A DNA stretch of 64,000 bases from Tsukamurella pseudospumae. Lineage in GTDB: Bacteria; Actinomycetota; Actinomycetes; Mycobacteriales; Mycobacteriaceae. The translations under genes were made by a program, and so were the position numbers. The stretch covers positions 106,913-170,912 of the forward strand of contig NZ_LSRE01000049.1 of NCBI RefSeq assembly GCF_001575205.1. Reading direction: 5' to 3'. The notes under the pieces are model-generated. The model ran no database searches. It was not told the DNA's origin and saw only the letters and a list, made by a program, of their open reading frames with translations. This document shows positions 1 to 8,045 of this stretch, in pieces; position 1 is the stretch's first letter; each line of letters begins with the position of its first letter.

Positions 1-306
1 TTCCTTGGTGAGGCCTGCGTAGCGGCGGTGATCGGTCGAGAGCGAGATCCGACCCTGGGAGTCGGGACGCTGATCGTCCGAGCTGGCGAAGAAGTTGCGG
101 TAGAAGGCGCGTCCCGCGGGGTCGGTCCATTCGATGGCATCGGCCTTCTCGGCGATGCGCTCGAACTCCGCCTTCGGGTACACCGTGAGGCTTCGATCCT
201 GTCCTTTCGTGATCGTGAGCCCACCCGCCAGTTCCTCGCGGTACTTCGCGGGGAGGGTGAGCCGTCCCTTGTCGTCGAGCTTCGGCGTGTAGGTACCCGT
301 GAACAT
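1..306 (-). CDS. mraZ: MraZ, transcriptional regulator (partial)
   Basis: First 102 codons of MraZ; the C-terminus lies off the left edge. MraZ is an AbrB-fold, DNA-binding regulator that normally opens the division and cell-wall (dcw) cluster and controls its own promoter. The protein begins [20 protein letters not shown], and the family motif KLDDKGR is intact. A second family-like stretch, DSQGRISL, lies near residue 90. The ATG is preceded by a GGGAGG ribosome-binding site 8 bases away. A dcw cluster (mraW, ftsI and so on) is expected just outside the window. Regulation is visible upstream as a 10-bp-phased GTGG array over the promoter. Confidence 0.95.
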   Translation of the reverse strand, partial: MFTGTYTPKLDDKGRLTLPAKYREELAGGLTITKGQDRSLTVYPKAEFERIAEKADAIEWTDPAGRAFYRNFFASSDDQRPDSQGRISLSTDHRRYAGLTKE

Positions 307-357
307 CACGGCCACCTCCCGCCTCCCCCGTCGGGGTTGTCACTGGATCGAGACTTC

Positions 358-363
358 AGACTA
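358..363 (-). promoter_or_regulatory. mraZ promoter -10 box
   Basis: TAGTCT on the minus strand, about 51 bases before the mraZ ATG. A -35 at the usual 17-bp spacing would fall inside the GTGG repeat array, so MraZ bound there would cover the promoter. The start point is inferred. Confidence 0.5.
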
Positions 364-374
364 GCGCGTCTCTC

Positions 375-419
375 TCCAGTGCGCCCCACATTACCCCACC
401 ATCCGCCACTTTCAACCAC
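375..419 (-). promoter_or_regulatory. MraZ-box array
   Basis: Read on the minus strand, four GTGG cores (two of them GTGGGG) start at 419, 409, 399 and 389 with exact 10-bp phasing, followed by a weaker CTGGA at 379. MraZ is known to bind tandem TGGGN repeats separated by 5 bases ahead of its own gene, so this is the expected autoregulatory operator. It overlaps the -35 region of the inferred promoter. Confidence 0.88.
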
Positions 420-469
420 ATCGGAGCGCGTTTCGCGGCGCTTTCTCAGAATCATGGCAGGTCAGATCT

Positions 470-631
470 GTGGTGAGAAGTGGGGGACGCAGCTCCGCCC
501 GGCGCGTCGGACTTCGTCACACCTGTCCGCAGGTCGCAACCACAGCGATCCATGTGACTGTTGAGGCGTGACTGAGCGCGGTGAGACCGCCCGTGGGGAG
601 AAGTGGGGAAACAGGGTGGGGAGAAGCGGGG
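470..631 (+). promoter_or_regulatory. Extra MraZ-like GTGGGG repeat pairs
   Basis: Three copies of a 16-base motif, GTGGkGAGAAGyGGGG, lie on the plus strand at 470-485, 593-608 and 616-631. Each has two G-rich cores exactly 10 bp apart, the same phasing as the mraZ array but on the opposite strand. No gene starts downstream in that direction for over 1 kb. They may be auxiliary MraZ sites or an unrelated repeat. Confidence 0.5.
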
Positions 632-648
632 AGACGCGGTCCGACCGG

Positions 649-718
649 CCTCCCGCGGGGACTTCTCACTCGGTATCGGGTTGCAACCCGATGCGGAGGA
701 GGAGACCCCCGCGGGAGG
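649..718. repeat. Nested inverted repeats
   Basis: CCTCCCGCGGGG (649-660) pairs perfectly with 707-718. Between the arms lies an 18-base perfect palindrome, ATCGGGTTGCAACCCGAT (675-692). A transcript or extruded DNA here could form a cruciform-like structure. No T-tract follows, so I do not call it a terminator. Confidence 0.55.
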
Positions 719-1071
719 GTCAGACCGTCAGACCGGCGGCACGGGGACGGCAGGACGGCACAGGGACGGCAGGACGGCACGGGGGCCAGCAGCAGGAGGC
801 CGGCGAGGCGGGCGCGGAGGCCGTCCTCGGAGGCCGGTCGTCCCCCGCGCGACACCGAATCCCCCATCCCACGGGAAGCCGGATTCCCCTCAGAAGCGGC
901 GACCGGCTCCGTCGACGAAAGCCGGACGTCGTGCCGCTGGATCAGCCCACGCCGTGAGTCCACGGCTCAGCTGCACGGGAAGCCGGATTCGGCCTCGCGT
1001 GCGTTTGAGCCGTGGATTCACAGCGGGAGCCCGCCCGGGCAGGCGACGCGCGTTTCGCTCAGGGCGCAACG

Positions 1072-1100
1072 AAAAAGCCGCCGACCATCAGGTCGGCGGC
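1072..1100 (-). terminator. Intrinsic terminator of the DUF3040 gene
   Basis: On the minus strand, a perfect 10-bp stem (GCCGCCGACC/GGTCGGCGGC) with a 4-base loop is followed directly by TTTTT. It lies about 20 bases after the DUF3040 stop codon. Confidence 0.9.
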
Positions 1101-1120
1101 TTCGTTTCGTACGATTCAGC

Positions 1121-1540
1121 TCACGGGAAACGGCGGCGGAAGCGCTCTTCCATGCGGGCGACGAAGGACTGACCCGACGCACGGGCCCCCTTCACACCGC
1201 GCCCGCGACCGGACGGTGCACGGACGGAACCGTCCTCACCGACGGTGCCGCGCGGCCCCTTGGTGGACGGCCCTGACCACAGGGCGTAGATCACGGAGCC
1301 GAACATCAGCAGGAAGCCGATGAGGCCGACGATCACGGTGTACTCGACCTTGGGCAGCAACATTCCTGCGATGAGCAGCATCAGTCCGACCGCGAAACCG
1401 ATCGCGGCGAACACGCGACGCTTGCCCGAAGCGCCGCCGAACCGGCCGCCGCGTACGTTCGACGCGAACTTCGGGTCCTCGGCATAGAGCGCGCTCTCGA
1501 TCTGGTCGAGCATGCGCTGTTCGTGCTCGGAGAGTGGCAC
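1121..1540 (-). CDS. DUF3040 membrane protein
   Basis: A 139-residue protein starting VPLSEHEQRMLDQIE, the hallmark N-terminus of DUF3040 proteins found beside mraZ in actinobacteria (Rv2169c position). Two adjacent hydrophobic helices follow at about residues 42-90, then a basic, Gly/Arg-rich tail. The function is unknown; an inner-membrane location is inferred. I chose the GTG at 1540 because AAGGAGG lies 6 bases before it; another GTG at 1558 has no such site. A strong terminator follows the gene, so it is probably monocistronic. Confidence 0.88.
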   Translation of the reverse strand: MPLSEHEQRMLDQIESALYAEDPKFASNVRGGRFGGASGKRRVFAAIGFAVGLMLLIAGMLLPKVEYTVIVGLIGFLLMFGSVIYALWSGPSTKGPRGTVGEDGSVRAPSGRGRGVKGARASGQSFVARMEERFRRRFP

Positions 1541-1645
1541 GTTCCCCTCCTTCAGCACTCATGGGGTCCAACTCCTGGCTCCATGATACGAGGCTTGCGA
1601 GCACACGACCACCATCCACCGAACAATTAGCGCCCACTGTGAGAT

Positions 1646-2059
1646 TTATGCGGCGCGACTCAGGTCCGACTCGACGGAATTCAGGAAGCTCTGCACGCGG
1701 CCGTGCAGCACGGCCACCTCCTCGGCACTGACGGTGCGCGCCGTGGTCTCCAGCGCGGCGACCACACCGGACACCGAGGTGAAGTAGGCGACCCATTCCG
1801 CGTACCCCGGAGCGGCCTTCGCGAGCCGCAGCCACGCGTTGCGCGTGGGGCGGCGCACGCCCGTCTCCCGCTCCGCCAGGAGAGCGGCCGCGCCGCGCAA
1901 CGCGGCGTGGTAGATCTCGCGGTACTGATCGGCGGGCGCCGGCGAGCCGCCGGCGCGGGCGAGGAACTGGTCCGCACGGTCCAGGATCCGGGCCGCGCCC
2001 GACTCCCCGACGCGCCGGCGGGACCCGACGTGATCGATCCGCGCTTTCGATTCGACCAT
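1646..2059 (-). CDS. SAV_6107-type HEPN-domain protein
   Basis: A 137-residue, mostly helical, Ala-rich protein. The central stretch ILDRADQFLARAGG followed by YREIYHAALRGAAALL resembles the SAV_6107-like HEPN family. HEPN proteins are often RNases or nucleotide-binding partners, but I see no obvious Rx4-6H active site, so activity is unknown. The ATG has an AGGAGGAAGG site 3-6 bases upstream. It is divergent from the GNAT gene across a 232-bp gap that holds a 22-bp palindrome. Confidence 0.6.
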   Translation of the reverse strand: MVESKARIDHVGSRRRVGESGAARILDRADQFLARAGGSPAPADQYREIYHAALRGAAALLAERETGVRRPTRNAWLRLAKAAPGYAEWVAYFTSVSGVVAALETTARTVSAEEVAVLHGRVQSFLNSVESDLSRAA

Positions 2060-2221
2060 GACCTTCCTCCTGCTCCGTGAACCTTTTCGCTGTTACCTCT
2101 GTGTTGTACCGGACGGGACTGACACGTAACGCTTCCCTCGTTCCGCGCCAGCCCCGCCGGATGGACCGGGACCGACGTACCCGCCCCGGCGCCAGAACAT
2201 GCGCGCCAATCCGATGGTCCA

Positions 2222-2243
2222 TGATCGAACAATCATTCGATCA
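2222..2243. promoter_or_regulatory. 22-bp palindromic operator candidate
   Basis: TGATCGAA and TTCGATCA form a perfect 8-bp inverted repeat around CAATCA, between the divergent HEPN and GNAT genes. A TAATAT -10-like box for the GNAT gene lies at 2248-2253, right next to it. The cognate regulator is unknown. Confidence 0.55.
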
Positions 2244-2291
2244 CTTCTAATATAGCGTGAGTGTCCGACACGTCAAGGGAAAGGTCGATCC

Positions 2292-2924
2292 GTGAGCGCA
2301 GTGATCCCGCAGGCCCCACGGATCCACGCTCTCTCCCCCCACGACGCCACGTTGTGGCTGCCCGCGGCCCTGCAGATCTACGTGGCGGCCATGGACTACC
2401 CGGCGGGAACGGAGGCGCACCGTCTGCCGATGTGGCGCGAGCACCTGAACCGCCCCGGGTACGCCGCGTTCGGCGCCGTCCAGGCGCTCCCCACGGCCGA
2501 CGGGCGCCCCGTCGACCATCTCGTCGGCATCGCCTACGGCTACAGCGGCGCGGGTGACCAGTGGTGGAACCGCCAGCTCCGCGTGGGCCTGCGCCAGCGC
2601 GGCCTGCCCCCCGCCGGGATCGAGGCCGTGGCCGGCGACTACTTCGAGCTGACCGAGCTGCACGTGCATCCGGCGGCTCAGGGCCACGGGATCGGCAACG
2701 CGCTGCTCACCGCGCTCCTCACGGACCGCCCTGAGCCGCGGGTCCTGCTCTCCACGCCGGAGGTCGCCGCCGAGCAGAACCGGGCTTGGAAGCTCTACCG
2801 CCGCACCGGCTTCTACGACGTGCTGCGGGACTTCCGATTCTCCGGCGACCCGCGCCCGTTCGCGGTCCTCGGCCACGATCTGCCCTTCGTCGCTCCCCCG
2901 CCCTTCACCGCACCCGCACGATGA
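2292..2924 (+). CDS. GNAT family N-acetyltransferase
   Basis: A 210-residue acetyltransferase in the Rv2170 position. The acetyl-CoA-binding signature is seen as HPAAQGHGIGNAL around residues 129-141 (the R/Q-x-x-G-x-G/A loop). The late motif NRAWKLYRRTGFY is typical of the GNAT C-terminus. The substrate cannot be told from sequence; the M. tuberculosis counterpart has been reported as a protein lysine acetyltransferase. The GTG start follows an AAGGGAAAGG site. The stop overlaps the next ATG (ATGA), so it is translationally coupled to the flavoenzyme downstream. Confidence 0.9.
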   Translation: MSAVIPQAPRIHALSPHDATLWLPAALQIYVAAMDYPAGTEAHRLPMWREHLNRPGYAAFGAVQALPTADGRPVDHLVGIAYGYSGAGDQWWNRQLRVGLRQRGLPPAGIEAVAGDYFELTELHVHPAAQGHGIGNALLTALLTDRPEPRVLLSTPEVAAEQNRAWKLYRRTGFYDVLRDFRFSGDPRPFAVLGHDLPFVAPPPFTAPAR

Positions 2925-4498
2925 CCGCCCAGGTCGACGTCGCGGTCGTCGGCTCCGGCCACAACGCGCTGGTCGGCGCCGCGTACCTGGCGGCGCAGGG
3001 CCGCTCCGTCGCGGTCTTCGAGGCCGACACGGTGCCGGGCGGCGCGGTCAGCACCGTCGAGCGGTTCCCGGACTACCGCGTGGATCGCGGCTCGTCGGCG
3101 CACCTGATGTTCCGGCACACCGGGATCGCCGAGGAGCTCGATCTCGCGGCGCACGGCCTGCGCTACCTCGACTGCGACCCGTGGGCGTTCGCGCCCACGC
3201 CACCCGGTTCCACCGCGCCGGCGATCGTCTTCCGCCGGGATCTCGACGCGACCGCGGAGTCCATCGCCGCGGCGTGCGGGGCGCGGGAGGCGGCGGCGTA
3301 CCGTCGGTTCGTCGTGGACTGGACGCCGCGCGCGAGGGCGACCATGGCCGCGTTCGGGGCGTCCCCCACCGCGCCGCGGCTCGGCCGCGCCTTCTGGCCC
3401 ACCAAGGGCCGCACGAGCATCACCCAGATGTCCCGCACCTACCTCGCCTCCGGCGACCAGCTGCTGGACGAGTACTTCGACGACGAGCGGCTCAAGGCGG
3501 CGCTCGCCTGGTTCGGCGCGCAGTCCGGACCGGCGATGAGCGAGCCGGGCACGGCCCCGATGGTCGGCTTCGCCGCCCTCATGCACACGCTTCCGCCCGG
3601 CCGCGCCGTCGGCGGCAGCGGCGCACTCACCGCGGCCCTGATCTCCCGCCTGACGTCCGACGGGGGCACCGTCGCCCTCGGGACGCCCGTCCGGGCCCTT
3701 CGCCGGTCCGGTAGGGAGTGGGAGGTCACCGTCGCCGGGCCCGACGGTGCGCGGACCGTCCGGGCCCGCACCGTGCTCGCCGGCTGCCACGTCCTGACCA
3801 CCCTGGATCTGCTGGCCCGCGGCGGCTACGACGCCGGGCGGATCGCGGCGTGGCGCCGCAGAATTCAGGTGGGCCCCGGCGTGGGGATGGTGCTGCGGCT
3901 CGGCACGACGGCGCCGCCCGCGTTCGACGGGGTGCCGCTCGCCGATCAGGCCGGGCTCGGCCTGCTCACCGCCGACCGCGGCCACCTGGCCCGCGCCCGC
4001 GGCGACATGCTGGCCGGGGATGCGCCCCGTCGGCCCGCGGTGCTGGCGATGACCTTCTCGGGCCTGGACCCGTCGATCGCACCCGCGGGCCGGCACAACA
4101 CCACCCTGTGGGCCCAGTGGTACCCCTACGCACTCGGGGAGGGCGCCTGGGCCGACGTGGCGGAGCGCGAGGCGGACCGGATCGTCGCGGAGACGGAGCG
4201 CTGGGCGCCCGGGTTCGCGGACACGATCGAGCACCGGTACGTGCAGACCCCGGCGAGCCTGGAGAGCGAGCTCGGCCTGCTCGGCGGGAACGTCATGCAC
4301 GTGGAGATGGCGCTGCACAACATGCTGCTCTTCCGGCCGGTTCCGGAGCTCGCCGGCGGCCGGGTCCCCGGGGCGCCGGGCCTGGCGCTGGCGGGCGCGT
4401 CGATGCATCCCGGCGGCGGCGTGAACGGATCCAGCGGGCGGATCGCGGCGCGGCTGCTCGCCCGCGACCTGGGGCACCTGGCACGATGGCGACCGTGA
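2921..4498 (+). CDS. FAD/NAD(P)-dependent oxidoreductase, CrtI/PYROXD2-like
   Basis: A 525-residue flavoprotein. It opens with a dinucleotide-binding fold, VDVAVVGSGHNALVG (residues 4-18), followed by the acidic end of strand 2 (AVFEAD). The C-terminus ASMHPGGGVNGSSGRIAA is the usual FAD-binding tail of phytoene-desaturase-like enzymes. These enzymes oxidise or isomerise lipophilic substrates, but carotenoid genes are absent here and the substrate is unknown. The ATG overlaps the GNAT stop; the end overlaps the lppM start by 13 bp. GNAT, this gene and lppM look like one operon. Confidence 0.85.
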   Translation: MTAQVDVAVVGSGHNALVGAAYLAAQGRSVAVFEADTVPGGAVSTVERFPDYRVDRGSSAHLMFRHTGIAEELDLAAHGLRYLDCDPWAFAPTPPGSTAPAIVFRRDLDATAESIAAACGAREAAAYRRFVVDWTPRARATMAAFGASPTAPRLGRAFWPTKGRTSITQMSRTYLASGDQLLDEYFDDERLKAALAWFGAQSGPAMSEPGTAPMVGFAALMHTLPPGRAVGGSGALTAALISRLTSDGGTVALGTPVRALRRSGREWEVTVAGPDGARTVRARTVLAGCHVLTTLDLLARGGYDAGRIAAWRRRIQVGPGVGMVLRLGTTAPPAFDGVPLADQAGLGLLTADRGHLARARGDMLAGDAPRRPAVLAMTFSGLDPSIAPAGRHNTTLWAQWYPYALGEGAWADVAEREADRIVAETERWAPGFADTIEHRYVQTPASLESELGLLGGNVMHVEMALHNMLLFRPVPELAGGRVPGAPGLALAGASMHPGGGVNGSSGRIAARLLARDLGHLARWRP

Positions 4499-5205
4499 CT
4501 CTCCGAAGGATGCTCGCGGCGCTGGCGGTACTACTGCTCGTCGCCGCCCCCGCCGCGTGCTCGGGCCCGGGCCCCGGCGACCGGATGTCCGGCAAGATCG
4601 TCGCCGCGCAGACTCCGGCGTCGAACGCCGAGGGGCCGCAGCTGGCCGCGCCCGGCGAGCTGCGCGGCCTCGCGGAGGTCAAGGCGTACGACTCGAACGG
4701 CAAAGTCGGCACCCAGATGATCTTCACGACCATCACCTTCGGCCAGTTCAACCAGCTGGGCGAGGTGGTCTCACAGGCTTTCGACACGTCGGCGGCCTCG
4801 ATCAAGATGCGGGTGCAGCGCACGGGCAGCGCCGTCGTCCTCTCCGGCACGGCGGACCTGTCGTCCCTGGCCCCGAACTCCGCGGTGATCGTCGTACAGC
4901 TGCAGTTCCCCGGCCCCGTCACCGCCACGAACGGCCAGCAGGAGGCCGACGACCTGGTGACCTGGACCCTCAACGCCGGTACCTCCGCGTCCTTGACCGC
5001 CGAGGCCGAGTACGCGGATCCCTCGATCGCGTCGTTCACGGAGTGGGCGTGGATCACCGCACTGGTCGCCTTCCTCGCGGCCGCGGTCGTGGCAGCGGTG
5101 GCCTACGTCCGCCGCGACCGCAGTCCCAAGCCGGGGCAGGAATCGGCCGAGCTCGAGTCGCTCATCGAACTCCCGCAGTGGCTGCGCGAGAAGCTCAAGC
5201 GCTGA
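4486..5205 (+). CDS. lppM: LppM-like lipoprotein
   Basis: A 239-residue lipoprotein. The signal peptide ends in the lipobox VAAPAAC (Cys near residue 25). A soluble domain follows, then one C-terminal membrane helix (WITALVAFLAAAVVAAVAYV) and a basic cytoplasmic tail. The position next to the GNAT gene matches Rv2171 (LppM), which is implicated in phagosome-related envelope functions in M. tuberculosis. A role in this organism is inferred only. The start at ATG 4486 gives a compact signal peptide; GTG 4495 is also possible. It is the last gene of the plus-strand run and ends 4 bp before the convergent pucR-type gene. Confidence 0.85.
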   Translation: MATVTLRRMLAALAVLLLVAAPAACSGPGPGDRMSGKIVAAQTPASNAEGPQLAAPGELRGLAEVKAYDSNGKVGTQMIFTTITFGQFNQLGEVVSQAFDTSAASIKMRVQRTGSAVVLSGTADLSSLAPNSAVIVVQLQFPGPVTATNGQQEADDLVTWTLNAGTSASLTAEAEYADPSIASFTEWAWITALVAFLAAAVVAAVAYVRRDRSPKPGQESAELESLIELPQWLREKLKR

Positions 5206-5209
5206 GCGC

Positions 5210-6427
5210 TCAGGAGAGCACGGTACGGCCGGCGTAATGGGCCAGATCGAGCGCAGTCATCGTCGCGAGCCGACGGTCGCCCGGATCGCGACCGAGCAGT
5301 GCGGCTGCAGCGGCGACGCGCTGGAGCACCGTGTTGCGGTGCGCGTGCAGCCGTTCGGCCGCCGCGGACGCGCTGTCCGCACAATCCAGGTACACGCGAA
5401 GCGTGTCGCGTAACCGAGCCGCGCGACCCGAGTCCACAGCGAGGCCGCCCAGGACGTCCCGGACGAACCGCGCGGCCCGCTGCGGGTCGGCCCCCATCGG
5501 CAGAACCGCCTCGACCTCCTCGTAGCGGACGAGCGACGGGCCCGTCGGGTCGCCGCCGACGAGCTCGGCCACGGCGAGTGCATCGGCGTGCGACCGACGG
5601 AAGCCCGCGACGCCCGACGCGGGCCGGCCGATCGCGGCGCGGATCCGCGGCGCCCCACGCGGCAGCGGCCCCGGCTCCGCCCCGCCGGACGCCGGCACGG
5701 CGAACCACGCCCACAGTGCGCGTTCGCCCGCACCGACGGTGAGCGGACTCCCACCACCGGCGGTCCGGGCCAGCACGCCCGCCGCCACCTCGAGGGACGC
5801 CGCGTCGGCAGCCGCGCCGTCGTGCCACAGCACGACCGCGGTGTGCCGAGCAGCGAGGTCGTGGCCGAGGCGACCCGACCCCACGCGCTCGCCGATCGGG
5901 GCCCCTTCCAGGAGGAGCCGCACCGTCTCGGCACGTTTGGCCGCAGCGCCGCCGAGCACCTCCTCGCGCAGCCGCTGCGCCTCGTCGACCAGTGCCAACA
6001 ACACGCGGTCGACGTACTCGAAGAGCATCGTCGCGAACAGTTCCATGCCCTCGACGAGCTCCTCCCCGGGGGGCTCGGAGGCCCGTGCCACTTCCACGAA
6101 CCGTTCCCAGACCGCCATCTGGCCGCGGCGGTAGGCCTGGAAGATCACCTCGAGGTCGAGCCCGCGGCGCACGACGGTGCGAATGACGTCGAACGCCTCC
6201 GGGGGCGGTTCCACGAGGTCGGCGCCGCGCGGATTCCGGAGGGCGCCCACCACCGTCACCACGTTCGCCCGGTTGCTCGCCGCCATCTCGTGCGCAATGG
6301 TGCGGTCCGCGGCCAGCATGGGCGCCACCTCGATCTCGGCCGCGTTCATCGCCTCGACGAGGCCGTCGAGGTCGTCGAACATGCGCTCCCCGACGTCCAC
6401 GACGAGTCGATAGCCGTTGGTCACCAC
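5210..6427 (-). CDS. PucR-family transcriptional regulator
   Basis: A 405-residue regulator. The C-terminal helix-turn-helix, LRVYLDCADSASAAAERLHA and the following HRNTVLQRV (about residues 345-375), is the PucR HTH_30 type. The N-terminal half is an effector-sensing region similar to actinobacterial CdaR/PucR-like proteins. It lies divergent from the monooxygenase operon and is its likely regulator (inferred). The GTG at 6427 sits 6 bases after a TAGTCT -10 box, so the mRNA is probably leaderless. The gene ends 4 bp from the convergent lppM stop. Confidence 0.85.
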   Translation of the reverse strand: MVTNGYRLVVDVGERMFDDLDGLVEAMNAAEIEVAPMLAADRTIAHEMAASNRANVVTVVGALRNPRGADLVEPPPEAFDVIRTVVRRGLDLEVIFQAYRRGQMAVWERFVEVARASEPPGEELVEGMELFATMLFEYVDRVLLALVDEAQRLREEVLGGAAAKRAETVRLLLEGAPIGERVGSGRLGHDLAARHTAVVLWHDGAAADAASLEVAAGVLARTAGGGSPLTVGAGERALWAWFAVPASGGAEPGPLPRGAPRIRAAIGRPASGVAGFRRSHADALAVAELVGGDPTGPSLVRYEEVEAVLPMGADPQRAARFVRDVLGGLAVDSGRAARLRDTLRVYLDCADSASAAAERLHAHRNTVLQRVAAAAALLGRDPGDRRLATMTALDLAHYAGRTVLS

Positions 6428-6551
6428 AGCACCAGACTATGTACAGAGAGCACCGATACGGGTCCCAATTACGGATCTTCCTCCATGTTCAAGGTACCGC
6501 CGCGCGCCATACGGTGATCTCAGTCACAGCAACCGGACAAGGGAGAAGGAC

Positions 6552-8045
6552 ATGACCACCACGTCACAGCAGCGGACGGACGTCGACGTCGTCGTGATCG
6601 GCGCCGGGATCTCGGGAATCGGCGCCGCGTACCACCTCGCAACGGAGCGCCCGTCGACGTCGTACGTCGTCCTCGACGCCGGCACGGCGCTCGGCGGCAC
6701 CTGGAACCTGTTCACGTACCCCGGCATCCGGTCGGACTCCGACATGCCGTCCTTCGGATTCGGGTTCAAGCCGTGGACGCACACGCAGTCGATCGCCGAT
6801 GCGCACGTGATCCTCGACTACCTGAACGAGGCCGTCGACGAGAACGGGATCCGCGAGCACATCCGTTTCCACACCCGGGTCGTCGCCGCCGACTTCGACA
6901 GCGAGGCCGGCCGGTGGCTCGTCCGGACCACCGACGCCCGGACGGGCGAGGAGAGCACCGTCTCCGCCCGATTCCTGTACTCGGGTACCGGCTACTACGA
7001 CCACGCGGCCGGGTACACCCCGTCCTTCGAGGGCGTCGACGACTTCCGGGGCACCGTCGTGCACCCCCAGCTCTGGCCGGAGGACCTCGACTACACCGGC
7101 AAGAAGGTGGTCGTCATCGGCAGCGGCGCCACGGCCGTCACACTGATCCCCGCAATGGCCGGCCGGGCGGAGCACGTCACGATGCTGCAGCGGTCCCCGA
7201 GCTACGTGCTGTCGATGCCCCGCGAGGACGTGCTCGCCAACGCGCTGGGCCGGTTGGTCGGGCCGGAGCGCGCGCACCGCATCGTGCGCCGCAAGAACAT
7301 CGCGCTCAACCGAGGCCTGTTCAAGGCGAGCAAGCGGGCCCCGGGCCTGGTCCGCCGGGCGCTCATCGCGGACGTGAGGCGTCGCCTCCCCAAGGGCTTC
7401 GACGTGGACACCCACTTCGCGCCGAAGTACGACCCGTGGGATCAGCGGCTCTGCATGGTGCCGGACGGCGACCTGTTCACGGCGCTCTCGTCGGGCGGCG
7501 CGTCGGTGGTCACCGACCACATCGACCGGTTCACGGAGACCGGGATCGCGCTGACGTCGGGGCAGCACCTCGACGCCGACATCGTCGTCACCGCGACCGG
7601 ACTCACCCTGCTGCCCTTCGGGCGGATCGCATTCAGCGTCGACGGTGCCCCCGTCGACCTCGCCGACTCGGTGGTCTACAAGTCGATGATGCTGAGCGGG
7701 GTCCCGAACTTCGTCTTCGCCTTCGGCTACACCAACATCGCGTGGACTCTCAAGGTCGACCTCGTCTGCAAGCACATGATCCGGCTCCTCGACCACATGG
7801 ACGCCGAGGGGAACACCGTCGTCGTGCCGACCCTGCCGGACGCCCCGCTCGAACGAGCGCCCATGATCGACATGAGTTCGGGGTACGTGCAGCGCGGGAT
7901 CGCGGCCTTCCCGAAAGCGGGCGACGTCGGGCCGTGGACCGTGACGATGGCCTACGAGGACGACGCCGAACGGCTGCTGCACGACCCCGTCGCCGATTCC
8001 GCGCTCTCCTTCCGCACGCCCGCGCCGCAGGCGGTGTCGGCATGA
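6552..8045 (+). CDS. Baeyer-Villiger flavin monooxygenase
   Basis: A 497-residue class B flavoprotein. The FAD site is GAGISG (residues 17-22) and the NADPH site GSGATA (about 190). Between them lies FRGTVVHPQLWP (about 165-176), which fits the Baeyer-Villiger fingerprint FxGxxxHxxxWP exactly. Such enzymes insert oxygen next to a ketone carbonyl to give an ester or lactone, using NADPH and O2. The ATG has a GGGAGAAGGA site. The stop overlaps the next ATG, tying it to two hydrolases that could cleave the ester product. The substrate is not predictable. Confidence 0.92.
   Translation: MTTTSQQRTDVDVVVIGAGISGIGAAYHLATERPSTSYVVLDAGTALGGTWNLFTYPGIRSDSDMPSFGFGFKPWTHTQSIADAHVILDYLNEAVDENGIREHIRFHTRVVAADFDSEAGRWLVRTTDARTGEESTVSARFLYSGTGYYDHAAGYTPSFEGVDDFRGTVVHPQLWPEDLDYTGKKVVVIGSGATAVTLIPAMAGRAEHVTMLQRSPSYVLSMPREDVLANALGRLVGPERAHRIVRRKNIALNRGLFKASKRAPGLVRRALIADVRRRLPKGFDVDTHFAPKYDPWDQRLCMVPDGDLFTALSSGGASVVTDHIDRFTETGIALTSGQHLDADIVVTATGLTLLPFGRIAFSVDGAPVDLADSVVYKSMMLSGVPNFVFAFGYTNIAWTLKVDLVCKHMIRLLDHMDAEGNTVVVPTLPDAPLERAPMIDMSSGYVQRGIAAFPKAGDVGPWTVTMAYEDDAERLLHDPVADSALSFRTPAPQAVSA

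Larger units (their letters stand above)
307..1120. other. Long intergenic region, no gene seen
   Basis: Over 800 bp between mraZ and the DUF3040 gene. The open frames here are low-complexity, Arg/Gly/Pro-rich products of G+C bias, with no family resemblance. Besides the mraZ promoter and repeats listed separately, 738-781 holds four copies of GGACGGCA in tandem pairs. 1072-1100 is the terminator of the DUF3040 gene. Confidence 0.6.

Noticed and set aside
649..718. Terminator for a plus-strand gene
   Set aside because: No gene ends upstream in that direction, and no T-tract follows.
28..1323. Several long plus- and minus-strand open frames in the mraZ-DUF3040 gap
   Set aside because: They are Arg/Gly/Pro-rich, overlap each other in many frames, have no family motifs, and reflect G+C bias and repeats.
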